Below are positions 35,521-45,971 of a DNA stretch of 64,000 bases, piece by piece. The translations under genes and the position numbers were made by a program. The notes beneath the pieces were generated by a model that did not search any database, was not told the origin of the DNA, and saw only the letters and a program-made list of their open reading frames with translations. The DNA is from Panonychus citri (Eukaryota; Arthropoda; Arachnida; Trombidiformes; Tetranychidae): contig NW_026515505.1 in assembly GCF_014898815.1 (NCBI RefSeq), positions 682,001-746,000 of the forward strand. The letters are read 5' to 3'. Positions within the stretch are counted from its first letter, which is position 1; the number at the start of each line of letters is the position of its first letter.

Positions 35521-36224
35521 ACTTTGCATTGTGATTTACCGCTTTAATCCATACTAATAATGAAAGATTAGGGATTAGATTAATTAAGAAATTGATTAAC
35601 AAGATGAGTGTTTGTACATTTGATTTCTTTGAAGGAAGACGAGAGATTAGGATGATAATGATGAGATTATGTGAGTTTATATGTATTTTAAACTTTTCCT
35701 TTTACAGTTAGATAAACAAAGATAATATGAAAAATCAGAATCGATTCCAATTCATATCCTGATAGGATATTGAAACTTATCTCTGATTACAGACAAGTAA
35801 TTACCTTTTTGTTGTATTGATTTCAAGGACAATAATTGAATGAATACCTTTACCATTTGTATATTGATATTCATCATTTATCAATAATCCAAAACTTGGT
35901 CTTAATTTCAATGAAATTTAATCCATTCAATTATATTGATTGTTCATTTTTCCATTTACTTTTTTTTTCTTGTTCCTCTTGTTATTTTAATCAACTTGAG
36001 TTGTGCTCATTTGTCCAATAAACTGTTGATTTATAATTAAGGTAAATTGTAAAGTAAATCAACTAATACTTTACATTAGTTGTTTTATGTTTTATGTTTT
36101 AACAATCAAACAATAAAAGTTGATTGTGGTGATTAAAAGTATCGCGATTCTGATCATCATCTTCGTGTCCATTATCATAGAAAACGATGAAGACGGAGAC
36201 GAAGATGAAGAGGATGATGAGGAC

Positions 36225-36439
36225 GAAGATGACAAGATGATCAGCGAAACTAATTGAGTTTAAGTGTCACAATTAAGGTTAATTTTTTATCTTTTTCTTT
36301 ACTTTTTTTTCACTTTCATTTCAAGTCTAAATTTAACTTTTTATGACACATTAAGGTAGAGTAAAAGTGACCATTGGTCACTAACACAAGGGGTAATGAT
36401 AGAGCAAGAGAAAAAAAGAAAATCAGAGTGAGAGTGAAA

Positions 36440-36486
<47 letters not shown>

Positions 36487-36533
36487 AGCAACCAACTGAC
36501 CTTTAGAAAACTTTTTTACTTTTACTTTTATTG
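36225..36533 (-). repeat. Repeat W, copy 1
   Basis: Four copies: this one (minus), 39072-39395 (plus, its partner in inverted repeat 1), 41652-41905 (plus) and 43458-43692 (plus). Hallmark words in plus copies: AAAGGTCAGTTGGTCATTTC and GTGACCAATGGTCATCTACT. Confidence 0.75.
36443..36482 (+). repeat. GA dinucleotide run
   Basis: About 20 AG units. Its complement in the right arm (39123-39152) is shorter, so the arms differ by slippage. Another GA run lies at 56783-56820. Confidence 0.9.
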
Positions 36534-37197
36534 ATTCGTAAGTTGATTGTAAAAGTTATATTTAGATTCACTTTTCCATCTTCATTTAACTCGCTAAAAA
36601 AAACAACCAAACTCTTGCTGCTCTCTGACTTTTTAAACTCAATTAGATTCACTGATTCTGATTTACAATCAATTGACTTTTCTATTTACCTTTTCATTCA
36701 TTATCTATGACAATCAACCAATTCTCATTCCCATCATAATATTGATACATTTTTCCTTTTTCTCTTGTCTAACCCTTTGATTTTTCGCCAACAAAGTTTG
36801 ATAATAATGATTCTCATCATCACCTTTGGTCAGTTGAAACTTTCAACTTTCTCAAAAAATGTAGAGACAGGAACACCTATTGTGACCTTAAAGGTGAAAT
36901 AACGAGTTACCTGTTTGTTTTGTTTTCGTTGGTTTTTTTGTCTATTTGGTGGTAACATTTTTATTGGACTAATAAATTATCGTGATTATTATCATTTGAT
37001 AATCGATTCACGGTTAATTATAATTCAATTTTAATATTTGTCATAATTAATCAATCATTTTCTTTAGTTTTCTTTCTTTCTTATTCTCTTCCATAATAAT
37101 AATAATTATAATTTATTTCGTTTGACAAAAAAAAGATACAATTCTTATTTTCCCTGCGGTTATTTTGATGGAGATTTTTTTTTCTTTTTCTGTCTCT

Positions 37198-37287
37198 TTA
37201 CTTATGTGACACTTTTCGGTGTTTTATCCTTCGATTTTGGAACCAAACCTTCACCTGAGTATCTGATAGTCCAAGAGATTCACTTAG
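37198..37287 (-). pseudogene. Truncated Not-like homeobox fragment
   Basis: The minus strand encodes the last 29 codons of the homeobox protein (from LSESLGLSDTQVKVWFQNRR to SHK) plus the stop at 37198-37200. The rest of the gene is missing: the inverted repeat breaks off at 37287. Its 3' flank continues to the left as the arm of inverted repeat 1. It cannot make a homeodomain. Confidence 0.85.
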
Positions 37288-37433
37288 TTTTTCTTGTCAG
37301 TCTAAATAAAGAGCATCTTTATATCGATCTATCAGAATGGCGGTCAATAAATATTAGCCTGGTTTTGAATCACAACAAAAGCACACGAAGGTCACCAAGG
37401 GAGTTTTTGCCCCTCTGAGAACAACCATTTGTC

Positions 37434-37610
37434 TAAGTCCAGTTATTTAAAGAGTAAAAAAACACTTTACTATAATAAGATGACCGTTACTTTTATTACG
37501 TTTACTATTATTATCCATTAACTGTAAAAGGCCAATAAACACCCAAAGAAAAACCTAATTAGGTAAAAAAGACTTCTTAATATTAGCCGAAGGCAAATTC
37601 ACATAGCAAT
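37434..37610 (-). repeat. Repeat U, copy 4
   Basis: Minus-orientation copy lying in the loop of inverted repeat 1, directly upstream of the leader shared by homeobox copies 1 and 2. Confidence 0.65.
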
Positions 37611-37864
37611 AGGCACAATTTCATTTCGCCTCCATGCTGAAAAACGGCCTCACATATTTATTTTCTTTCCTAACCTGCACCTCAGAATCTTATCGAAGAT
37701 GATGACACTCCTCCTTCAGTTTCTTCTCTCATTCCCTTAGTCTATTCCAAAAGTGATCTACAAGTTGATCCATTCATTTGTCCACTAGAAAGTATCTCAA
37801 GTGTCAATTGAAATATTCGTGTATTTGTAATATTGTTGTATTTCCAAAACAATCAACTAATACG

Positions 37865-38398
37865 ATGGTTATTCAGGATCAATTATTTAATATTCATCAT
37901 CATCACCATCATCATCTTATTCAACATGGAAACATTAACTCTAATTTCCGACAATTTTATTCATCATCTTTGTATCAGTTATGTGACTTACCAGTTGATT
38001 ACTCTAAGGATCATTCAATTATCACCAATCAAATGTTACCAGAGGAAAAATCGATTGATACAAATAAGACACAAACTGTAACTATTAATAAATCATCGTT
38101 TCTCATTGACGATTTACTTGGAATCAAAAGGAAAACAACAATTGATGGAAAAAATCACAACAAATCCAATGAAATTACCATGAAAAGCTCAATGTCATCG
38201 AGTAAGAAAAGCAAAAGGTTAAGGACAATTTTCACTCAACAACAATTGGAAATATTGGAAAAGATATTCACTCACACCCAATACATGGTGGGTGAGCAAA
38301 GGGCCCACCTAAGTGAATCTCTTGGACTATCAGATACTCAGGTGAAGGTTTGGTTCCAAAATCGAAGGATAAAACACCGAAAAGTGTCACATAAGTAA
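37865..38398 (+). CDS. Not-like homeobox protein, copy 2
   Basis: A single exon of 177 residues. It differs from copy 1 by three extra His in the N-terminal His run and a few single substitutions (Thr to Ile, Leu to Ser and Ser to Met in the linker). The homeodomain (116-175) and the FLIDDLL motif are identical. The 5' leader from 37699 matches the leader of copy 1 from 30185. The last 90 bases of the gene lie in the right arm of inverted repeat 1 and are mirrored at 37198-37287. Close similarity of coding and flanks shows recent duplication or gene conversion. Same predicted role as copy 1: homeodomain repressor of the Not type. Confidence 0.85.
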   Translation: MVIQDQLFNIHHHHHHHLIQHGNINSNFRQFYSSSLYQLCDLPVDYSKDHSIITNQMLPEEKSIDTNKTQTVTINKSSFLIDDLLGIKRKTTIDGKNHNKSNEITMKSSMSSSKKSKRLRTIFTQQQLEILEKIFTHTQYMVGEQRAHLSESLGLSDTQVKVWFQNRRIKHRKVSHK

Positions 38399-39119
38399 AG
38401 AGACAGAAAAAGAAAAAAAATCTCCATCAAAATAACCGCAGGGAAAATAAGAATTGTATCTTTTTTTTGTCAAACGAAATAAATTATAATTATTATTATT
38501 ATGGAAGAGAAAAAGAAAGAAAAAGAAAGAAAGAAAACTAAAGAAAATGATTGATTAATTATGACAAATATTAAAATTGAATTATAATTAACCGTGAATC
38601 GATTATCAAATGATAATAATCACGATAATTTATTAGTCCAATAAAAATGTTACCACCAAATAGACAAAAAAACAACGAAAACAAAACAAACAGGTAACTC
38701 GTTATTTCACCTTTAAGGTCACAATAGGTGTTCCTGTCTCTACATTTTCTGAGAAAGTTGAAAGTTTCAACTGACCAAAGGTGATGATGAGAATCATTAT
38801 TATCAAACTTTGTTGGCGAAAAATCAAAGGGTTAGACAAGAGAAAAAGGAAAAATGTATCAATATTATGATGGGAATGAGAATTGATTGATTGTCATAGA
38901 TAATGAATGAAAAAGTAAATAGAAAAGTCAATTGATTGTAAATCAGAATCAGTGAATCTAATTGAGTTTAAAAAGTCAGAGAGCAGTCAAGAGTTTGGTT
39001 GTTTTTTTTAGCGAGTTAAATGAAGATGGAAAAGTGAATCTAAATATAACTTTTACAATCAACTTACGAATCAATAAAAGTAAAAGTAAAAAAGTTTTCT
39101 AAAGGTCAGTTGGTCATTT

Positions 39120-39156
<37 letters not shown>

Positions 39157-39833
39157 ACTCTTCCTTTCACTCTCACTCTGATTTTCTTTCTTTCTCTTGC
39201 TCTATCATTACCACCCTTGTGTTAGTGACCAATGGTCATCTACTTTTACTCTTACCTTTAATGTGTCATAAAAAGTTAAATTTAGACTTGAAATGAAAGT
39301 GAAAAAAAAGCAAAGAAAAAGATAAAAAATTAACCTTAATTGTGACACTTAAACTCAATTAGTTTCGCTGATCATCTTGTCATCTTCGTCCTCATCATTC
39401 TCTTCATCTTCGTCTCCGTCTCCGTCTTCGTCGTTCTCTATGATAATGGACACGAAGATGATGATCAGAATCGCGATACTTTTAATCACCACAATCAACT
39501 TTTATTGTTTGATTGTTAAAACATAAAACAACTAATGTAAAGTATTAGTTGATTTACTTTACAATTTACCTTAATTATAAATCAACAGTTTATTGGACAA
39601 ATGAGCACAACTCAAGTTGATTAAAATAACAAGAGGAACAAGAAAAAAAAAGGTAAATGGAAAAATGAACAATCAATATAATTGAATGGATTAAATTTCA
39701 TTGAAATTAAGACCAAGTTTTGGATTATTGATAAATGATGAATATCAATATACAAATGGTAAAGGTATTCATTCAATTATTGTCCTTGAAATCAATACAA
39801 CAAAAAGGTAATTACTTGCCTGTAATCAGAGAT
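38309..39833 (-). repeat. Inverted repeat 1, right arm
   Basis: Reverse complement partner of 35780-37287. It starts inside the homeobox CDS of copy 2 and runs through its 3' flank. Its outer 60 bases (39770-39833) are also the outer end of inverted repeat 2, so the two palindromes share a boundary. Confidence 0.9.
39072..39395 (+). repeat. Repeat W, copy 2
   Basis: Partner of 36225-36533 in the inverted repeat; direct copies at 41652-41905 and 43458-43692. Confidence 0.75.
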
Positions 39834-41562
39834 TTTCAGGAAATTAACATTTCCTGACTTCATCATTAGTCTTAAACATCAAGAAGCACAATCAGTGTAT
39901 GAGATTTATTCAAAAGAATGATTATCCATTTCATTAATTATGAAAGAATTTTTTATGATAAAATCGTCAGTTATTATTAACATTATCAAGAATTACAAAT
40001 GTGAAATATTGAGAGCAAATGATCAACAATCGATGTGTGAGTTTCTCTTTAGATGAATTGGTCAATTGTGTCCAGTTATTTACAAAGTAAAAGGTAAAAA
40101 AACACTTTACTATAATAAGATGACCGTTACTTTTATTACGTTTACTATTATTATCCATTAACTGTAAAAGGCCAATAAACACCCAAAGAAAAACCTAATT
40201 AGGTAAAAGAAAAAGTTTCCATCTAAAAAAAAGGTAATCATATAATTAGCCTTCGGGCTCTTTCTCATCCTTATAACCTTCTATTTCCTCTGTTTCTAAT
40301 TTAATTGTTACAATTAACTTGATAACTTATCCATCGTCATGGTTATATTGTTGATGTTTCATCATCATCATCCTTGGTTTCGTTGATGATAAAGGTCACT
40401 TTTATTTCTGGTGCAATATTTTTACACCAACATCTGTAATCCAACAATAGCTTTATACTTAATCTCCATTAGTTAATCTCCTTTACTAATCTCCTCATTA
40501 TCTTCATATTCATTATCACAATTATCATCCTCATCTTCATTCTCGTCGTCATCCTCGTCATCTTCATCTTCATTTTCATCATCTTCATCATCGTCACAGT
40601 CATATATTAATGGTCATTACCTTTTGTCTAAATTATGACCCAAGAGATTTTAAAATAAAAGAAACAAAAAGTAAAGCAAAAAGCAGGTAAATGCTTTTCT
40701 ATTATTATCATTATTGTAATACAATCATCGATTTTCAAAACAATTAAACAATCAATTTAATAATAATTTCCGATTCTCATTCATATTTTATCATCTATTA
40801 TCTTATGTTTACCTCTACACACTCATCACATTCATCACAATAGGAACCATAATAACATTAATCATCAACGTTTACCAAACAATTTAACCATTTAACCATT
40901 TAAATCATTGTTTTACTTGACCGATAACCTGACCAACAAAACTTGACCAAAGGTGATCACTCATTATTCACCATTTAAATCACACACATATACATCATCT
41001 TAATCATCCTCATCCTCATCTTTATCCTTTTCCTACTCATCTCTCTAACGTCGTTATAATTATTATTTTCATCATCATCATTACCAATATTTTGACAAAA
41101 CAAAACCAACAAAATGACCACATAATGACCACTTAATGACCCATAAAAGGCTCTTACCTTATTACCTTATTACCATATTCACTACATATCAACACAATAC
41201 GACACAATCTTAAACCAAAACCTAAACCACACATACAACATATAACATTCATCACCATATTTACTACTCCAATCATCCCCATCATCATCATCTTCACCCT
41301 CATCCTCCCCATCTCCATCCCCATCCCTATCCCCATCATCATCCTCATCATCATTATCACCGCTATAATAACCACTAAAGACAACAAAGTCTCAATATAA
41401 GTGATCAACTGATTACCTCCAATTATCAACAAGAGCTTCTGAATAAATCAATTTACCTAAAGAAACAATTAAAAATCGTTATTATAATTTAACTCACACA
41501 GCTATTAGTACACTAAATTGCTGAATATTAATCAATCATCATTATTTAATTGGATTAATTTT
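39770..41562 (+). repeat. Inverted repeat 2, left arm
   Basis: Pairs with 45972-47848. Outer end CATTCAATTATTGTCCTTG (one mismatch); inner end near GGATTAATTTT. Contains repeat U copy 3 (40055-40235) and long CATC/TCTTC-rich simple sequence at 40480-40610 and 40990-41360. No gene found inside; frames here are simple-sequence by-products. Confidence 0.9.
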
Positions 41563-44500
41563 GCAATTAATTGAAATGCTAAATATGAAATTCTGAATAC
41601 TTCCAGACAAAACTAGTTAGAAAAAAGTCCAAATGTAACCTCTTCATGTCAATAAAAGTAAAAGTAAAAAACTTTACTAAAGGTCAGTTGGTCATTTCTA
41701 TCCTTTCACTCTGATTCTGTTACTTTTCTCTTGCTCTATCATTACCACCCTTGTGTTAGTGACCAATGGTCATCTACTTTTACTCTTACCTTTAATGTGT
41801 CATAAAAAGTTAAATTTAGACTTGAAATGAAAGTGAAAAAAAAGCAAAGAGAAGATAAAAAACTCAATTAGTTTCGCTGATCATCTTGTCATCTTCGTCC
41901 TAATAATGGACAAGAAGATGATGATCATGATGAGGATGAGAATCTTGATACTTTTAATTACTACAATCAACTTTTATTGCTCGATTGCTAAAACACAAAC
42001 AACAAACTAACAAAACTAATGTAAAAGTTTTACAACAAAAAAAAGTTCCACTTGTGATAATAATAGTAATTGTATTAGTTGATTTAGTTGACAATTAACC
42101 TTTATTATCAATTAGTATTCCTTTCAAATCAGCAAATTCAGTGGAAGCAAAAATGAACAATCATAATTGAACAAGTATCGATTTCAACTATTAATTCAGG
42201 CGGACACACTTGAGATAATCAGAATTAACTTTGAGCCACCATGAAATCGATACGAAAAAAGAGGTAATCGAATATTGAATCAAATTTGATTCGATTCGAT
42301 TGTAACTGGTATTATCTTTTTGACTTCGATAGAAAGAAAAAATTTGGATCAAGAGAAAAAAAAGAATAAAAAAGTTCGAGTTTCAAGAGAATTCTAATAA
42401 TCTAATTTATCATATTATCTTCACTTTCATATATAAATGTCATTTCCATCCTCATCTTTTCCTCCTTTCGAGCATCACTTTCATCGAGGTAAAAGAGGAA
42501 GACACAACAATTAAATTATCTATTCGAATGATTAACAATTGATTTGATTCAGTTGACTGATTAACAATCTAAACATATTAAACCAATTCAATTGATACCA
42601 TCAACATAATCTTTCATCATCATCATAACAATTAACGGATCATCTTCATCACATCGACAATCATTTGCTGTCACAATAAAAATCAATTATTAGTCAATGT
42701 AACACAAATTATTCAACAATTTAAATGTTAACCTTATACTGAGAGATAATCTTAAATTATCAATTGACTGTTGATAATCAAGGATCAATGGTCAATAATA
42801 TTAGTCGTTGTATTGGTCAGTGACAATAATAAAAAACACTCGAAAAAAAATAAGCATTGATTAACACCAATCAATTCAATCATCTTGTTAATCAATTTCT
42901 TGCTTAATCTTATCCTTAATCCTTAATCCTTCATTATCATTTGTATGGATTAACATCACTTTGGATATTTGGTCGGTAAAAACACAAACATCTCTCAACA
43001 ACTGGACACTGAATCTCATTGACCATCTAAACAAATGTCCAATTATCTTCATCATCCTTCATCTTCCTTCATCTTCTTTCATCTTCCTCTTTATCTTCAT
43101 AGAATTTTTTTTTCATATTTAACCTGAAAATCCTTTGGGATTAGTCAACATGAGACAAGGAAACAAAAGATTAACCAACAAGAAAACCAGGTAAATGTTT
43201 TGACAAAATCTATTAAGTGACCACTTGATGACCTTTCATTACGACAACTATAATGAGGTCAATTTGATAATCATAATGATATCAATCATGAAGCATAATT
43301 TAATCATGATAAACATAAAGATCCTTTAAAATTTCGGGAGTCCAAGAGGTTAAAGCTCATCCGATAATAATGATCTAAAAATGGACTCAATTCGTTGACC
43401 AACACTGACCAGAACTCTCTCTAAAAATGAAGATGTACAAATATCACCTTGGAATGAAATAAAAGTAAAAGTAAAAAAGTTTTCTAAAGGTCAGTTGGTC
43501 ATTTCAATCTCTCTTTCTATATCATTACCACCCTTGTGCTATTGACCAATGGTCATCTACTTTTACTCTTACCTTTAATGTGTCATAAAAAGTTAAATTT
43601 AGACTTGAAATGAAAGTGAAAAAAAAGTAAAGAAAAAGATAAAAAATTAACCTTAATTGTGACACTTAAACTCAATTAGTTTCGCTGATCACCTATGTAA
43701 TTTGAGAAGCATAATCATTATAATTGTCAAGAAGATAATGACTTTGATCTTGATACTATTTAAATCTTGGGACGATCTTCATTGAGAAAAAACGAATAAA
43801 AAATTCGAGAGTCAAGAGGACACCGATTATCCGATTCTCTATCTCATATAAATGTCATCTCATCCTCGAGCATCATTTGCATCGAGAGTAAAAAAAGAAA
43901 GAGGAAGACACAACAATTAAATTATCTATTCGAATGATTAACAATTGATTTGATTCAGTTGACTGATTAACAATCTAAACATATTAAACCAATTCAATTG
44001 ATACCATCAACATAATCTTTCACCATCATCATAACAATTAACGGATCATCTTCATCATCACATGCAAAGATATTTCCTCTAACAATCCAAGAGACAATTT
44101 AGAATTGTCATTTGACTTTATTATCAGCGACCATTGGTCAGTAACATTGAAATAAAAACACTCCACAAAAAAAGTAAACATCAACAGTATAGCCTGTGGA
44201 ATAATCTTCGTTACCATCGAACCGGTGATATGAAGGAAACGGAAGTATATTTGTCAAAAGAAAAGGATAACAAATGGAAAGGATTGAGAAAAGAAAAACA
44301 ATTTTAAAAATGAGAGAAAATATGAAAACTGAAAAGGATTAACAATCGATGGTCAATAATTATGATGATGATTGACTTGAGGTGGAAAATGAATATATTG
44401 TGACGAATGATAATTTGACAAAAAGATGAGCTTGATTATCATTAAGCCGACACAATGATAATAATTAACAATCAAAGGTAAACTAATGGGATCACCTATT

Positions 44501-44769
44501 GTGACCTTAAAGGTGAAATAACGAGTTACCTGTTTGTTTTGTTTTCGTTGTTTTTTTTGTCTATTTGGTGGTAACATTTTTATTGGACTAATAAATTATC
44601 GTGATTATTATCATTTGATAATCGATTCGCGGTTAATTATAATTCAATGGGAATAGTTAATCAATCATTTGTTTTGTTTTATTTTCATCGATAATTACAA
44701 TATATTTCATGCGATACTATTTACAATTGTTACGTTTTCTATCCGATAGTTTGAATGGACAGTTTTCTT
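41563..44769. other. Loop of inverted repeat 2, non-coding part
   Basis: Mosaic of repeats downstream of homeobox copy 3: W copy 3 (41652-41905), X copy 2 (42340-42735), T inverse copy (42757-43290), W copy 4 (43458-43692), X copy 3 (43780-44065). Last is the 3' flank shared with homeobox copy 1 (about 44215-44490, matching 31197-31460 in inverse orientation). Hardly any unique sequence remains. Confidence 0.75.
42757..43290 (-). repeat. Repeat T, inverted copy 3
   Basis: Reverse complement of 33138-33670, including CATGAGACAAGGAAACAAAA and the two-sided frames seen at the first copy. Confidence 0.8.
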
Positions 44770-45261
44770 TTACTTATGTGACCCTTTTCGTTGTTTTATC
44801 CTTCGATTTTGGAACCAAACCTTCACCTGAGTATCTGATAGTCCAAGAGATTCACTTAGGTGGGCCCTTTGCTCACCCACCATGTATTGGGTGTGAGTGA
44901 ATATCTTTTCCAATATTTCCAATTGTTGTTGAGTGAAAATTGTCCTTAACCTTTTGCTTTTCTTACTCGATGACATTGAGCTTTTCATGGTAATTTCATT
45001 GGATTTGTTGTGATTTTTTCCATCAATTGTTGTTTTCCTTTTGATTCCAAGTAAATCGTCAATGAAAAACGATGATTTTGTCACAGTTTGGGTCTTATTT
45101 GTAATGATTGATTTTTCCATTGGTAACATTTGATTGGTGGTAATTGTATTATCTTGAGAGTAATCAACTGGTAAATCACATAACTGATACAAATGTGACG
45201 AATCAAACGGTTCATAGTTAATGAAATGATGATTGTTAAATAAGTGATCCTGAATAACCAT
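44770..45261 (-). CDS. Not-like homeobox protein, copy 3
   Basis: A single exon on the minus strand, 163 residues, ATG at 45261 with the same MVIQD start. The N-terminal third is diverged and shortened: the His run and the following 15 residues are replaced by HHFINYEPFDSSH. The repression motif reads FFIDDLL. From GIKRKTTIDGKN to the end of helix 3 it is identical to copies 1 and 2. The homeodomain is at 102-161, with Gln instead of His at homeodomain position 56, and the tail KGSHK replaces KVSHK. The gene lies in the loop of inverted repeat 2. Its leader (to about 45388) and 3' flank are homologous to those of copy 1. The 3' AATAAA of the other copies is changed, but another AATAAA on this strand lies nearby at about 44690. 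Confidence 0.85.
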   Translation of the reverse strand: MVIQDHLFNNHHFINYEPFDSSHLYQLCDLPVDYSQDNTITTNQMLPMEKSIITNKTQTVTKSSFFIDDLLGIKRKTTIDGKNHNKSNEITMKSSMSSSKKSKRLRTIFTQQQLEILEKIFTHTQYMVGEQRAHLSESLGLSDTQVKVWFQNRRIKQRKGSHK

Positions 45262-45388
45262 CGTATTAGTTGATTGTTTTACACACGAACAATAAAATGG
45301 ACACTTGAGAAACTTTTAGCTGGATAAATGAATGGATCAACTTGTAGATCACTTTTGGAAAAAGTTTAAGGAATCAGAGAAGAAACTG

Positions 45389-45971
45389 ATTAAACAACTA
45401 AAGTTTTCACAGAAATGGACCAACTTGTCGATAACTTTGACATAAACTAAATGAACCAAAGAAAGAGAAAGAGTGTCAACTTCTTTGGGTCCTCGGTGGG
45501 AGGGAGTAAAGGGTAGAGAGAGAGGTTTCGATTTGCTAGATGAGAGTGAACATCACAAAGAGAATACGTTTTTAGGGAGGAGTTTGTCATACTCACACTT
45601 ATCTTCATCTTCTGCTTTTACTATAGAAAGAGAGAGAATCAGTGATGAGAAGGCGGAGAAATGAGAAGTTATTTCCTTCCATGATTTTGGAGTCTTTTGT
45701 GTGGAATATTTTTTATCGAAAAAACTTAATTAGAACTTCATGGATCTCGATTATCTTTTGCGATTAGTTAATATTTGAATAATTAAAGAACAGTTCGAGT
45801 GCCACAATAGTTGTAATCTAAAACAGGAATAATGATGTTGGATAAAGAAGCAGATTGAAATGACCAAGTTAACTTTGGAAATTTATTTACTTTATTGTCG
45901 ATTGATTCGAAAAGGTTATAAATATTCACCTTCGCCTTCTGAAAAGATATTGACAATGAAACGATGAAATG
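45389..45971. other. Unique spacer in loop of inverted repeat 2
   Basis: Upstream of homeobox copy 3. It has a GA-rich stretch at 45460-45660 and no similarity to the other repeats that I can see, so the copy 3 promoter may differ from that of copies 1 and 2. Confidence 0.45.

Larger units (their letters stand above)
35780..37287 (+). repeat. Inverted repeat 1, left arm
   Basis: Reads as the reverse complement of 38309-39833 with few substitutions and small indels. Outer end: ATCTCTGATTAC; inner end: CACTTAG, inside the antisense homeobox fragment. It includes a GA run (36443-36482) that pairs with the CT run at 39123-39152. Loop between the arms: 37288-38308. Confidence 0.9.

Noticed and set aside
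37122..37418. Plus-strand frame with YVTLFGVLSFDFGTKPSPEY
   Set aside because: It is the antisense reading of the truncated homeobox fragment; the same antisense frame occurs opposite copy 3 at 44709-44900.
39967..40182. Frame MFIGLLQLMDNNSKRN, also at 47379-47636
   Set aside because: Lies in repeat U inside the inverted repeat arms; the start is not ATG and copies elsewhere (34385, 37434) break the frame.
41154..41432. Met/Ile-rich frame, also at 46102-46566
   Set aside because: Both are the two arms of inverted repeat 2 reading through GATG-rich simple sequence; no splice sites or family features. Their agreement is due to the repeat, not to selection on protein.
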